From contig JAOSJO010000023.1 of the NCBI GenBank assembly GCA_027494055.1, positions 441,919 to 505,918 on the forward strand: a stretch of 64,000 nt of DNA, in the 5' to 3' direction. This document shows, piece after piece, positions 40,103-50,772 of the stretch. The notes beneath the pieces are model-generated. The model was given only the letters and a program-made list of their open reading frames with translations. It was not told the origin of the DNA and did not search any database. The stretch is from Anaerolineae bacterium (GTDB lineage: Bacteria; Chloroflexota; Anaerolineae; Aggregatilineales; JAFGMM01). How positions within the stretch are numbered: position 1 is the stretch's first letter; every line of letters starts with the position of its first letter. Position numbers and translations under genes: made by a program.

Positions 40103-42919
40103 CTACACCGTCTCGCCGAGCTTGATCGCCTGGAAGATCGGCATCCGGCGCAGCAACAGCGCCAGGCCGCCCAGCGTCGCCGCGAAGAGCACGCCGAACA
40201 GTATATAGACGCGGACGATGGCCGGCCAGGCAATCTCGACGACGAACGGCGGGACGGTGGCCGTCGGGTCGGCGCCGACCTGTAGGAACGGGATGAAGAA
40301 GGCGCTGACCGAGACACCCAACACCGTGCCGATCAGGCTGCCCACAGCGATGAGGCTCGCCAGCTCCCACCCCAGGAAGGCGACCATCTGCCGGGACGAG
40401 AGGCCGACCGCGCGCAGCACGCCGATCTCGATGGCGCGCCGGCGCAGCGAGAACAGCGCGTAGAGGAAGAAGCCCAGCACCGTCAGCACGGCGGCGGCGA
40501 CGAACCCGACCGACAGCATCCCGAAAATGCCCTGGCGTTCGGGGCGCTCCTGCTCCCTGATGATATGCGTGGCCGCGGTCTTCCAGCCGGAATAGCGCAG
40601 GTTCAGTTGCGCCTCGCCCACGTCAGGGTCGGCCCGCAGCCACACGTAATAGGGTACCTGGGTGCCGATCTGCTCAAAGAAGTAGTCCAGGTTGCCGACG
40701 AACAGCGGCCCCTCCTGCGGGTACCACGTCGGGAAGAGGTCGAAGCCGCCCAGAACCACCAGATCGACCGGCGTAAGCTGCGTATAGGTCCGCACGGCGA
40801 CCCGGATCGTGTCACCGACGGCGAGCGCGTGCTCGCGCATGTAGTCGCGCGGCACCAGCACCCCACCGGGGTTGAGGGCAAGCGCGTTCATCAACGCGCC
40901 CAGGCTCTCCTGCGCGAAGTCGTCGCGCCAGTAGGCGACCAGCGAGAAGTCAAAGCGGTCAATGCCCATGAACGCGCCCTCCTGCCGGCCGCCGCTGAGT
41001 GAAGTCGTCGCCAGGTAGCGCCCGACGCGCGTCGCGCCATGCACTCCAGGCGCTTCCAGGTAGTCGGTGACGGGCAGGAAGCGCCAGAGCTGGACGGTGC
41101 TTTCGGGCATGGTGGCGTCCTCACCGAAGTCGAAGAACTGCACGTCGGCCCCAACCTGATAAAACGCCTGGTCGTGCAGGTGCCGGTCCAGCGTCTCCGC
41201 CAGGGAGGCGGTAAACGCGGAGAGGCTGAGCGTGAGCGTCAGGAGCAGCAGGGGGACGTTGTAGAAGCCCGGCGACCGCGAGAGATGGCGCGCCGCCATG
41301 AGCAGGGCAACGCTCCGGGTGCGCGCGGCGATCCAGGAGACGACCGCCATGAACAGGGGCATCAGGCGCAGGCAGAAGAGCGTCAGCGCGAGCGTGCACA
41401 GCGCCGGCGCGAGGAAGAGCAGCGGGTTTGCAAGCGGGTCCAGGGTTGCGCCCGCGATGCTGCCCTGCTGCTGGAGCAGGTAGACACCGTAGACCACCGG
41501 GATGAGCAGCAGCACATCGACCCAGCGCCGCTGCCACCACGGGCGTTGCAGCATACGCGCCTGCTCCTGCTTGTAGGTGATGATCGTGTGGCGCGCTGCT
41601 TCCGTCGTCGGGAACATGCGCGTCACCAGCGAGAGGCCGACGACGCCCAGGCCGATCACGACCGCCTCCACGGTCAGGCCGATGCGGAGGTTGTGCGGCT
41701 GGGTGGTGAATTCCAGGAAGCCGCGCGACTGCCCGATCAGCCCGGCAATCGCCACGCTGACGGGCGCGCCGATTGCCACCGCCACCACGCCCAACAACAA
41801 CCCCTCCATCGCCGCGCCGCCAAGGACCTGCGCGATCATCGCGCCCCGGCTGCGCAGCACGGCAATCTCGTTGCGGCGCTGCTCCACCGCCAGCGTCACG
41901 GTCAGCCCCACGAACGCGAGCAGCAGGCCGATGAGGGGCGCGGCAAACGCATAGAGCAGGATCGTCAGCACTTCGACGGCGCGGCGGTACTCAAGCAACT
42001 CGGCGCGCGGCGACATCTCCAGGCGCGTGCCGGGGAGCAGGGACGTGATGCGCTGCTCGACGACGTTGATCCGGTCCAGGAGCGTAGCCGCCGCCGAGTA
42101 ATCGACGTCCGAGCCGTCCATAATCAGGTACCAGATGCCGGCGTAAATCTCGTCGGGCAGGACGGGGCTGATGCGCGTGACGAACGATTCTTCCGGCACG
42201 AACAGGTGGCTGTCCAGCAGCTCCGGCCTGGTGAGCCAGTACGCCTCCGACGGGTCGCGCGCCGTCCAGACGCCGGCGACGCGCACGGGTATCTCGGCCC
42301 GCGCGACGCCGCCCTCCGGCATCGGGTCCTGCGCGTAGATGACGTAGCTCTCGCCGATCTGGAGGCCCAGCTTCAACGCCAGCGCGTCGCTGACAAGCAC
42401 CTCGATAGGGCCGGTGTCTTCGGGCGCGGACGGCATCGGGAAGGCGCCTTCGACGAGCGTGACGTGCGCCTCCAGGTCGCTCAGGAAAGAGAGCCGCGCC
42501 AGCACGAGCGCGCTGCTCGTGTCGTCGAAATTCGTCGTGTTCGCCGGGAACATGCTGAAGTACTGCGTGCGGAAGTGGCGCACGAGCTGTTCCTGCGGCA
42601 GGCCCAGGTCCGCGCCGGCCGCGCCAGAAAGGTACTGGTCTGCCGGCTGGATGTCCTCCCATTGCAGCGATTCGGCCAGCCCCCCGCCGTAGTAGAACAT
42701 GAACGCAAATGGGGGCCGGGGCACCGCGCCCTGTTCGGGAGCCGACAGGTTCTTGACGAAGATGCTGTAGTACACGGCGTCGGTGTAGAGGGGCACGCTC
42801 ATCGTCAGCGCAATGGCGACAACCAGGCCCAGGATCGTGGCAACCGCCAGGCCGGGCTGCGCCAGGATGCGCTTGACGGCGACAATGCATATAGCCCAGA
42901 TTCGAAGAAGTGTTTGCAC
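40103..42919 (-). CDS. Large FtsX/MacB-type ABC transporter permease
   Basis: The 938-residue protein starts with a membrane helix (about 20-42), then a ~270-residue outside domain. Two FtsX modules follow (AAPLIGLLLAFVGLTVTLAVEQRRNEIAVLRSRG near 320-350 and LTVLGFFLYALFSLRRRAIEIGVLRAVG near 810), with further helices between. It belongs to the MacB-like (type VII ABC) group without its own ATPase. Two ATPase genes and an adaptor precede it in the same direction, with a 45-bp gap. Such pumps move substrates or do mechanical work at the membrane rather than import. Confidence 0.9.
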   Translation of the reverse strand: MQTLLRIWAICIVAVKRILAQPGLAVATILGLVVAIALTMSVPLYTDAVYYSIFVKNLSAPEQGAVPRPPFAFMFYYGGGLAESLQWEDIQPADQYLSGAAGADLGLPQEQLVRHFRTQYFSMFPANTTNFDDTSSALVLARLSFLSDLEAHVTLVEGAFPMPSAPEDTGPIEVLVSDALALKLGLQIGESYVIYAQDPMPEGGVARAEIPVRVAGVWTARDPSEAYWLTRPELLDSHLFVPEESFVTRISPVLPDEIYAGIWYLIMDGSDVDYSAAATLLDRINVVEQRITSLLPGTRLEMSPRAELLEYRRAVEVLTILLYAFAAPLIGLLLAFVGLTVTLAVEQRRNEIAVLRSRGAMIAQVLGGAAMEGLLLGVVAVAIGAPVSVAIAGLIGQSRGFLEFTTQPHNLRIGLTVEAVVIGLGVVGLSLVTRMFPTTEAARHTIITYKQEQARMLQRPWWQRRWVDVLLLIPVVYGVYLLQQQGSIAGATLDPLANPLLFLAPALCTLALTLFCLRLMPLFMAVVSWIAARTRSVALLMAARHLSRSPGFYNVPLLLLTLTLSLSAFTASLAETLDRHLHDQAFYQVGADVQFFDFGEDATMPESTVQLWRFLPVTDYLEAPGVHGATRVGRYLATTSLSGGRQEGAFMGIDRFDFSLVAYWRDDFAQESLGALMNALALNPGGVLVPRDYMREHALAVGDTIRVAVRTYTQLTPVDLVVLGGFDLFPTWYPQEGPLFVGNLDYFFEQIGTQVPYYVWLRADPDVGEAQLNLRYSGWKTAATHIIREQERPERQGIFGMLSVGFVAAAVLTVLGFFLYALFSLRRRAIEIGVLRAVGLSSRQMVAFLGWELASLIAVGSLIGTVLGVSVSAFFIPFLQVGADPTATVPPFVVEIAWPAIVRVYILFGVLFAATLGGLALLLRRMPIFQAIKLGETV

Positions 42920-42964
42920 CAGGGGCGTCCTTATCTCTTCACGGGTCTCCAGGGCGGCAGCGCG

Positions 42965-43674
42965 CTAGCCGCCGTTGGCGACGATCTGGCCGTCGTGGAG
43001 GCGCAATACCTCATCAACCTGTTCGTCCACGAGCGCGTCGTGTGAGGCCATCAGCACCGTGACGTTCTCCTGCGCCACGATCTGCTGGAACAGGGCGATG
43101 ATCTCTGCTGCGGTGACGCTGTCGAGTTCGCCGGTCGGCTCGTCGGCAAGGATCAGCTAGGGCGGTTGACCAGCGCGCGGGCAATCGCCAGGCGTTGCTG
43201 CTGGCCGCCCGACATCTCATACGGGCGGTGGTCGAGCCACTTGCGCAGCCCGACCAGGTCAAGGCAGCTCATTGTGCGCTCGTGGCGTTCCCGGCCAGAG
43301 ACGCCCGCCAGGCGCGCCACCAGCTCGACATTCTCATAGGCCGACAGAATGGGCACCAGCCCGAACGACTGAAACACAAAACCCAGCCGGTCGCGCCGCC
43401 ACCGGGTTATCTGCTGCTCGTTGAGCGTGGACGGGTCGCGCCCGAACACGCGCACCGTGCCCGACGTCGCCCGGTCCAGCCCGCCCAGGCAGTTGAGCAG
43501 TGTGGTCTTGCCGCTGCCAGAGCGCCCCTTGAGCGCCACGAAGCGGCCCGCCTCAACCCGCATGGTCACGCCGCGCAGGGCGACGACCCGCTGCGCGCCA
43601 ATCTCATAGACGCGCCACAGGTCTTCGGTTTCGACGACGTACCGGCCACCCGCGTTGTGGTCCTGTGATGTCAT
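42965..43674 (-). CDS. ABC transporter ATP-binding protein, LolD/MacB type (one frameshift)
   Basis: The ~236-residue ATPase has Walker A GRSGSGKTTLLN, Q-loop FVFQSFGLVP, signature MSGGQQQRLAIARALVNRP, then [13 protein letters not shown] and the H-loop LMASHD in the next frame. One base appears missing near 43156, inside the region before Walker B. It is 7 bases downstream of the other ATPase gene. It is probably the energising subunit for the FtsX-type permease. Confidence 0.9.
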
Positions 43675-43681
43675 GGCTGCC

Positions 43682-44720
43682 CTACCCTCGTGTGTCCTCG
43701 CGTCCCGGCCGGCGACGCCGCCTGATGAGCCGGTCGCGCCAGCCGCGCGCCTTCTCGGCCTGGACCATCTCGGTGGCAATCGCCTCGGCGTTTTCGGCGC
43801 GGTCGGCGCCCGCCGCCGGCCGGATCAGGATGCCCTCCCCGGTCAGCTCCAGCCGCACGCGCCCCTTGATCGCGAAGTGCTCCAGGTATTGCCTGGGGAC
43901 CTGGAGCCGGCCTGTCGAGGTCGATCACGATGAGTTCCTCGAACTCGTGATCGTCGCCGCCGCTGGCGGCGGCCTCCTCGCCGGGTTGCGCCTCGTCGGG
44001 CGACGCGCCGCCGTTCGCCGCCCGGCGCACCGTCTCGGCGGCGAGGCGGCCATCGCGGATCGCGACCACGCGGTCCACGTGCCGGGCGATGCCGGGGTCG
44101 TGGCTGACGATGAGCGTCGTGACCTTCAGCTCGCGGTTGAGCGTGCGGATCGTGTCGTAGATCGTCTGCGCGGTCGCCGAGTCCACCTCGCCGGTTGGCT
44201 CGTCGGCGAGCAGAAGCGCCGGCTCGTTGGCGAGCGCGACCGCAATCGCCACGCGCTGCTGCTCGCCGCCGGACAGCTCCGAGAGCTGGTGATGCTGCCG
44301 GTCGGCCAGCCCCACAGCCTCAAGCAGGGCGGCGGCGCGCTTGCGCTTCGCCGCGCCAGTCTTGCCGGCCAGCGTCATCGGCCACTCGACGTTCTCGCGC
44401 GCGTTCAGGTACGGGATCAGGTTGCGCGCGCCCTGCTGCCAGACAAACCCCACCTGCGCGCGCCGGTACCGGTCCAGCGCGGCGTCCGACATCTTGAGCA
44501 GGTCCGCGCCGCCGACCCACACCCGCCCCGCAGAGGGGCGGTCCAGCCCGCCCAGGATGTTCATCAGCGTCGATTTGCCGCTGCCGCTGGCCCCGACCAC
44601 GCCCAGCAGTTCGCCGGGGGCGATGACTAGGTCGAGGCCCTGCAGGGCGACCACCTCCAGGTCGGCCACCTTGTAGATCTTCACCAGGTTGTCACAGACA
44701 ACGAAAGGTTCTTCGGTCAT
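43682..44720 (-). CDS. ABC transporter ATP-binding protein with C-terminal AbrB-like domain (one frameshift)
   Basis: Residues 1-235 form a LolD/MacB-type ATPase: [63 protein letters not shown]. After an acidic linker, the frame breaks near 43920. With one C removed, the protein continues [23 protein letters not shown] then [13 protein letters not shown], a swapped-hairpin AbrB/SpoVT-like fold, and a basic tail ([10 protein letters not shown]). AbrB-type domains bind DNA or dimerise, so this ATPase may also be regulatory. The fusion sits between the adaptor and the second ATPase. Confidence 0.85.
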
Positions 44721-44764
44721 ATCACACCGTCACACCTCGCTAGTTGGCCGGGAGGGCGTTCGTC

Positions 44765-45836
44765 TCAGGGGCCGACGACGATCTGGCCGGCCGTCAGGCC
44801 CTCGGTGATCTCGATCTGGTCGCTGTTCTGCAGGCCAAGCTTGACATCGACGCGCTGCTGCACGTCGCCATCCTGCACGACCACGAACCTGCGCCCTTCG
44901 AAGGTGCGGACGGCCTGCGGCGGCACCCAGAGCACGTCTTCCTTCTGCTGCAACACCACAGTCACCTGCACGCGCTGGCGCAGCTCGAAGCCGGTGTCGG
45001 CCGGCTGCCGCTCCAGCGCCACACGCACCGTCATGTCGCCGGTCTGGCTCCGGAAGGGCACGTAGCTGACGGCCCCATCCACGGTGTTGCCCGGCTGGTC
45101 GAGCGGGGCGACCATCGCCGCCATGCCCACAGTCATCTCGTCCAACTGGTCGCGGCGCAGGTCGGCGCTCACGTCCAGGTCGTCGAGGTCGGCCAGCACC
45201 ATGACCGGAATGGGCGGCCTGGACGGTATCGCCTGCCTCCACGTTCAGCGCGATGATCTCCCCATCGAACGGAGCCAGAATCTGGGCGTTGGCAATCGCA
45301 TGGCCGAGGTCCTGGGCGTTCAGCCGGGTCTCCTCCAGCGCGATCTCGGCCAGCGTCACCTCGTTCTCCTTGATGGCGACCTCGGTCGCCTTCGTCGGGG
45401 AGTCCGGCTGGGCCTCCACCAGCGCAAGTCGCAGGCGCGCAATCTCAACGCGAACCTCGGCACGCCGCACTGCGAGCGCGTCCAGCGCCTGCCGAAGCTC
45501 CAGGTCGTCGATCACGGCCAGGTCGGCCAGAACCTGCCCGGCGGTGACCGAATCGCCTTCGGCGACGAAGACGTTACGCACCGTGCCGCTGGTGTGGAAC
45601 GAGAGGTCGGCCTCGCGCACCAGCGTGATGCGGCCTGTGAACTGCAACACGACCGTGATGTCGCCCTGCTGCACCTCGTAGGTCGGCTTGATCGCCTCGA
45701 CCGGCCTGGGGAGCGCCGTCGGCGTCGGCGCTTCCTCCGATGCCGCGCCGCAGGCGGTCAGCAGGAGTACGGCAGCGATGAGGGCAAAGCCATTTGCCCA
45801 CCGCAGTATCGAATTCGGTTTCGTTTCAGTTTTCAT
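44765..45836 (-). CDS. Lipoprotein periplasmic-adaptor-like (HlyD/MacA family; one frameshift)
   Basis: The ~357-residue protein has a lipobox LLLTAC near residue 28 and the adaptor layout. A lipoyl-like half is followed by a coiled-coil hairpin (RRAEVRVEIARLRLALVEA, ENEVTLAEIALEETRLNA), the second lipoyl half (AQILAPFDGEIIALNVEAGDTV) and beta-barrel domains ending VDVKLGLQNSDQIEITEGLTAGQIVVGP. The break near 45212 is an extra C. In monoderm-like lineages such adaptors join MacB-type pumps; the downstream ATPase and FtsX genes support that. Confidence 0.88.
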
Positions 45837-45909
45837 GGCAATCTCTTGATGATCTAGCGCTCAAGGACGGGCACGCACACAATGGCTCATGCATCGCAGC
45901 CCGCCCCGG

Positions 45910-47241
45910 CTAAACTGCGAAACGGGTAAACGTCGCCGGCAGGTGATCGCGGTGCTGCGCCAGCATCTCGTTGACCATCTCCTTGATCTCGGCCAGCGAG
46001 AGGACCGCCGCGGTCAACGGGTCGTACACGCAGGCCTGGTAGACCAGTTCCGGGTCGCCGGTCAGCGCGGCCTCGACGGTCATCTCTTCCACCATCGCGT
46101 TCACGTAATCCAGCGCGACGACCTGCGGCGGCAGCGGGCCGACGTGAACCGGATGGAACCCGCCCCGATCGACGAAGACGGGCACCTCCACGCACGCCCC
46201 CTCCGGCAGGTTGGTAATCAGGCCGGTGTTGGGTACGTTGCCGTTGAACTGGAAGGGTTCGCCGCCCATCCAGGCGTTGATGATGTACGAGGCGTACTCG
46301 CGCCCCCGATCCAGGCTGAAGGGCGGGTCGCCGGCCAGCCACTTCCTGATCTCGTCCTTCCAGACGTCGCTCTGCTCCTCATAGCCCTGGAGTATATAAG
46401 CGTACTGGCCGGGGTTCCATCCGGTGCCGTGCGTGCAGTACTTCTCGATCAGGTCGGGGCGTTTGCGGAACCACCAGTTGTACTCTGAGTTGTGCCCGCT
46501 CGACTCGGTCACGTAATAGCCCAGGTGCAGGAACATCTCGTTGCGCACCTGCTCCTCGTTGTAGACCTCAGGCCGCTCGGTGACCGCCTTGCGGATCAGC
46601 GGGTAGGCGTCCTGGTGGTTCCACTCGAACTTGAGATACCAGGCCAGGTGGTTGATGCCCGCGCAGACGTAGGAAATCTCTTCGACGGGCGCGCCGATCC
46701 AGCGCGCCAGCATCCGCGCCGTGCCCTGCACGCTGTGGCACAGCCCCATGATGCGCGCATCGCTTTCGCGCTGCATCGCGCGGCACAGCATCGCCATCGG
46801 GTTAGTGTAGTTCAGGAAGATCGCGTTGGGGCAGTAGCGCTCCACGTCCTTGACGATGTCCAGCATCGCAGGGATGGTGCGCAGCCCCCGGAAGATGCCC
46901 GACGGGCCGCGCGTGTCGCCGATGTTGGTGTCCACGCCGTATTTCTTGGGGATCAGGATGTCGTGCTTCCACACCTCCACGCTGCCGACCAGGATCGTGC
47001 ACACCACGGCGTCGGCGTCCTTGAGCGCCTCGGCCCGGTCCATCGTCGCCGTCACTTTGGCGGGGTAGTTGCCCAGATCGACGATGCGCTGCACCGACTG
47101 GCGGGCGAAGTCCAGACGTTCGGCGTCGATGTCCATCAGCGCCAGGGTCGCGTCGCGCAGCCGGGGGAACGTGAGCAGGTCGCGCACCAGCCCGCGTGTA
47201 AACCCCATGCTTCCGGCGCCGATGAATGTGATTTTGGTCAT
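45910..47241 (-). CDS. Glycoside hydrolase family 4 (alpha-galactosidase/glucosidase-like)
   Basis: The 443-residue enzyme has the NAD-binding loop FIGAGSMGF (5-14), the NPMA motif (147-150) and GLCHSV, with the metal ligand Cys168 and His169. This combination marks GH4, which cleaves glycosides by NAD- and Mn-dependent redox elimination; the CHSV form is seen in MelA-like alpha-galactosidases. The ATG at 47241 follows a perfect GGAGGAGG ribosome site. It is the last gene of the sugar cluster with its ABC importer and URO-D-like enzymes, so it probably opens an imported glycoside. Confidence 0.92.
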   Translation of the reverse strand: MTKITFIGAGSMGFTRGLVRDLLTFPRLRDATLALMDIDAERLDFARQSVQRIVDLGNYPAKVTATMDRAEALKDADAVVCTILVGSVEVWKHDILIPKKYGVDTNIGDTRGPSGIFRGLRTIPAMLDIVKDVERYCPNAIFLNYTNPMAMLCRAMQRESDARIMGLCHSVQGTARMLARWIGAPVEEISYVCAGINHLAWYLKFEWNHQDAYPLIRKAVTERPEVYNEEQVRNEMFLHLGYYVTESSGHNSEYNWWFRKRPDLIEKYCTHGTGWNPGQYAYILQGYEEQSDVWKDEIRKWLAGDPPFSLDRGREYASYIINAWMGGEPFQFNGNVPNTGLITNLPEGACVEVPVFVDRGGFHPVHVGPLPPQVVALDYVNAMVEEMTVEAALTGDPELVYQACVYDPLTAAVLSLAEIKEMVNEMLAQHRDHLPATFTRFAV

Positions 47242-47324
47242 GTCCTCCTCCAGGTTGATTGCTGGAATGCTTGCTTGTAGGCGCAACAGACTGGCGTCGC
47301 CGGCGCGGTCACTTGAACGTCGGT

Positions 47325-47357
47325 AGCTTCCCGAAAGCTCTAAGCTTTCGGGAAGCT
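47325..47357. repeat. Perfect 15-bp inverted repeat with 3-base loop
   Basis: AGCTTCCCGAAAGCT and AGCTTTCGGGAAGCT are exact reverse complements separated by CTA. It lies between the URO-D-like gene 1 stop and the GH4 ribosome site. There is no T run, so it may be an mRNA-processing or attenuation hairpin rather than a terminator. Confidence 0.85.
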
Positions 47358-47367
47358 GCAAAGCAGG

Positions 47368-48433
47368 TCACGTGTGCCGGACCAGCCACGCCAGGAACTC
47401 GTCAAGCTCGGCGCGCGTTTGCACCGCCGGCCGGTACATCACCCGCGCCGGGTCAAGCTCCGGGTGCATGAGCTTAATCTCCTCGACTTCACCCCAGATG
47501 TGCACCGCCTTGCCGCACGCCTGCACACATTTGAACAGGTCCAGATACTGGATGTGCCGCTCCCCCGGATCGGGGACATACGACACCGAGTGGATGCCCT
47601 TCATCGCCATCACCTCGTCGAAGTGCACCAGGGCGCGCGGCCCGTCCCAGTGGAAGATGGCGTGCCGCACCACCGACGCCTCGACCTCCAGCGCGGGGCG
47701 CACCCACCGCCGGAACATCTCAGGGCTGATGAGCGCGCTGAAGTCGCACGCCAGCTCAGACATCCCCTCCATCGAGAAACCGTCGCCGACATACCCGCGC
47801 TCGTCCATGCGGCCCTCGCGCCGGACCATATCCCACGCCTCGCAGAAGACCCGGCGCGCGTCCAGCATGGCCTGGTCAACCTGCTCAGGGCAATCGTGCA
47901 GGTCCAGGCAGAGCCGTTGCGGGTCGCGCGCCGCCGCGACCAGGTCCATGTTGGTGTGGAAGTCCAGGGGCAGCAGGAGCATCTTCCTCCAGCCGTTCGG
48001 CGGCGCGGCGGTAGAACGCCTGCATCCGCTGCCAGAGCGGGTTGTCCTCCTGCAGCCGCAGCGGGAGCGCCTCGTCCCAGTCCTCCACGAAGGGCACCGA
48101 CCAGTTCGTATCCGCGTCGGTCTCCGACCATTGCAGTTCCGCGCCGCAGTACGCCGCGATCTCGTCGGGGCCAAAGCTCGTGGCGAAGAAGGGCACGGCT
48201 TCCGCGCCGTAGTAGGTGCCCGCCGCGTTGTGCAGCGCCCGGTCAATGATCGCGTCCATATCGCCGTGGACGCGCTCGTAGTAGGTGCTCCGGGGCAGGA
48301 AGTCATAGCCCGGCTCGCGCACCGTGGCGCAGACGACGGGCCGGTCGATCAGGTCGCCGGCCCAGTAGGCCTCCCAGCGGCGGTTGACCTCGGCCATGTC
48401 GGGCTTGAAGCTCAGGGACGGCGGTTCAATCAT
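47368..48433 (-). CDS. URO-D superfamily protein 1 (one frameshift)
   Basis: The ~355-residue protein lacks the PVWxMRQAGR opening of heme-pathway HemE. It has the URO-D TIM-barrel features of methyltransferase-like relatives: MSELACDFSALISPEMFRRWVRP and an active-site strand HAIFHWDGPRALVHFD with HxDG. The break near 47985 shifts one base. AGGAAGG precedes ATG 48433. Its closest look-alike in the window is protein 5 at 53128-54201. It belongs to a five-member set within one sugar operon; the reaction is unknown, perhaps methyl transfer or decarboxylation on a sugar derivative. Confidence 0.78.
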
Positions 48434-48492
48434 ACGACCTTCCTGCAATCACTCATGGAGCCGGGAATCCGACGTAGTCAGCATTACAGGCT

Positions 48493-49602
48493 TCACTGCG
48501 GGCGATAGGTGCGCGCCTCGTCATACATGGCGAGGACGTTATCGACCGGGACATCGTCCATCAGCACGTGCATCGAACTGAGGATGTAGCGACCGCCCCG
48601 CCCCAGGACGTCCACCCGGTCGCGGACTTCGCGCCGCACGTCCTCAGTCGAGCCGTGCGGCAGGGTGTTCTGGGTGTTTATCGCGCCGTAGAACGTCACG
48701 TGGTTGCCGAACTCGCGCTTGAGTTCCACCGGATCCATCCCGTGCGCGGTGACCTGCACCACTTCGAACACCTCCAGGCCGGCATCGATCAGGTCGCCCA
48801 GAACCGCGCGCACACTCCCGCACATGTGCATCAGCGGCTTGAGGCCGTTCCGGTGCGCGATGTCGAACAGGCGCTTCCACAGGGGGAGGTAGATCTCGCG
48901 CCACCGATCCGGGTGGATCATCACGCCCTTCGTGTCCGCAAAGTCGTCGCCCATGCCGAGAAAGTCCGCGTGGCCGCGCACCGACTCGGCAAGGCGCTGG
49001 TAATAGACTTCGAGAAACGCGCCGATTTTCGCCACCGTCGCGCGGATGAGGTCGGGGCGGAGCGCGGTGTTCACCAACCCGGTCTCAAAGCCGTACAGCT
49101 CCATGACGCGGCTGAAGACCGGGTTGAACCCGCCGACGACCCTGGCATAGTCCGCCGTCTGCTGCGCCCACTCGGCCACCGGCATGATCTTGCCCTGCCA
49201 GGTGAGCGTGCCGTAGTCAAACCAGTCGGGGTCCGGCCAGGCATACGCCTCGATCTCGGCCACAGACTCGACCGCTGCAAGCGGGCGGAAGAGTTCCTCG
49301 GTGTAGGTTTCGAGGCCTTCCCAGGTGCCCCAGATGCCGCGATACACCTTGGTGAAGGGGTACGTCGCCGCGCTCTGGAACGGCGCTTCTTCGAGCGGCG
49401 GGCCGACATAGATCGGGAAACCCCAGCGCAGTTCCGCGCCCAGGGCGCGCAGCAGCTCCTCGCGGTCGGTCTCCGAAAGGCCGAGACGCCGTTGCAGGTC
49501 GGTCTGTATCCGGGGATGAAACCAGTTCTCGAATACGTCCACCGGAACCGGCAGGATCTCTTTGCCATTGACGGCAGCCAGAACGCGATCCCTGGGCTTC
49601 AT
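48493..49602 (-). CDS. URO-D superfamily protein 2 (HxC motif, methyltransferase-like)
   Basis: This complete 369-residue protein has the URO-D layout MKPRDRVLAAVNGKEILPVPVD, DDFADTKGVMIHPDRWREIYLP and PLMHMCGSV. His259-Met-Cys261 matches the HxC zinc motif of MtaA/CmuA-type corrinoid methyltransferases. The late cysteine expected in the GxxLSxGC position is replaced (YILSSMH). It is the only one of the five with HxC. No corrinoid-binding protein gene is present nearby, so a true methyltransferase role is unproven. Confidence 0.88.
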   Translation of the reverse strand: MKPRDRVLAAVNGKEILPVPVDVFENWFHPRIQTDLQRRLGLSETDREELLRALGAELRWGFPIYVGPPLEEAPFQSAATYPFTKVYRGIWGTWEGLETYTEELFRPLAAVESVAEIEAYAWPDPDWFDYGTLTWQGKIMPVAEWAQQTADYARVVGGFNPVFSRVMELYGFETGLVNTALRPDLIRATVAKIGAFLEVYYQRLAESVRGHADFLGMGDDFADTKGVMIHPDRWREIYLPLWKRLFDIAHRNGLKPLMHMCGSVRAVLGDLIDAGLEVFEVVQVTAHGMDPVELKREFGNHVTFYGAINTQNTLPHGSTEDVRREVRDRVDVLGRGGRYILSSMHVLMDDVPVDNVLAMYDEARTYRPQ

Positions 49603-49690
49603 GAAGACAGCCTCCTCAGACTGCTTTGTGTGTGCGATGGCGGGTCGCTGTCAAGCCGGAGCGCGGATTCCCTGATGAAGGCGCGCTCGC

Positions 49691-50709
49691 TCATCCCAGC
49701 GCATCGACCATGAACTTCTCGTTCTGGATGATTAGCTCGCCATCCAGGTAGAGACTCGTGTTGCGGCAGCAGATGTCGAAATGCGCCACAGAATCGTTGC
49801 TGCCGCCCAACCCCCGGTACGGCGCGGGCGCGTCAAAGACGTTGCGGCCAATCGCGACCAGCACCGTCCCGTACAGCGACTCCGAGTCCATGCCCACGTG
49901 CCCCCAGTCGGCCCGGTGGTCGGTGCCCCAGCCCGCGTGGGACAGGCGGAACGCGCCTTCGTCGCCGGCCCGCTCCAGGTGCGCCTGAAGCAGATACGCA
50001 TCAGGGCCGCCCTCGATCTTCGTGATCCGCCCGCCTTCGAGCGTGAGCACGACGCGGCTCTGCGCGTGCCGCCAGAAGCCCAACAGCACGTCGCCCGGCT
50101 CGATCACGTACACCCCTTCGGCGCTGTCCTCCAGCGGCGCGCAGGCCACCAGCCCGGAGGGCCAGTGGTCCCAACTGCCTGGGTCGTCGGCGACGCCGCA
50201 CTGATAGCCCGCCTTGCGCCCGTCCTTGCGCAGGACGTAATCGGAGCCGGCCTCGGAGACGATGTGAATTTCCTGGCCTCCTGCAGGCGTTGCGCGCCCG
50301 CCAGCCCGCGCCGGCGGATCGCTTCGGTTGGCATCATGCGCTTCAACACCTCGAAGGGTTCCTGCACCATCAGCACCCGCGCGCCGGCTGCCAGCGCCGC
50401 GTTGTGGGTGTCGGTGTACATCCAGGAACCGATGCCGCGCGGCAACATGCTCATCCCCAGGATCATGTCGGCATGGTTCCACGCGGCGCGCACCAGCCGG
50501 TCATCCAGGCTCTGGTCGCCCTGCGACACCATGATGTAGACCTCCGCGCCCAGGCTGCGCGCGGCGGCGAAGGCGGCCGGCGGGTACTGTGGGTGCGGGA
50601 AGCGCGGGTCGGTGAAGATCAGCACCGTCTCGCCCTCACGGACCTTGCACAGGCGCAGGACATGTTCAAACGCGGTAACAAGGTCGGCGCTGCTCAACGA
50701 CAGGTCCAT
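49691..50709 (-). CDS. M29 aminopeptidase/NicX-like metalloenzyme (one frameshift)
   Basis: The ~339-residue protein has a GETVLIFTDPRFPHPQ-type N-domain and a C-domain with GTDHRADWGHVGMDSESLYGTV and SVAHFDICCRN. The H-F-D pair fits the metal site of the M29 (thermophilic aminopeptidase) and NicX (2,5-dihydroxypyridine dioxygenase) superfamily. A base is missing near 50278 (CCAGGAAATTC). The family is used for peptide or aromatic-ring chemistry; here it lies between URO-D-like genes, so its substrate may belong to that pathway. GAAGGAG precedes ATG 50709. Confidence 0.78.
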
Positions 50710-50772
50710 GATTTCGCACTCCTTCGGGGCCAGGCGCACCAGCATGGCCGGGTCATGCGCCGGCGCATGGCG

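Noticed and set aside
41039..43045. 668-residue rightward frame opposite the FtsX permease
   Set aside because: Rich in Arg, Gln and His without any domain; the leftward permease explains the region.
47372..48508. Long rightward frame opposite URO-D-like protein 1
   Set aside because: The leftward frame has clear family motifs; the rightward one is a composition shadow.
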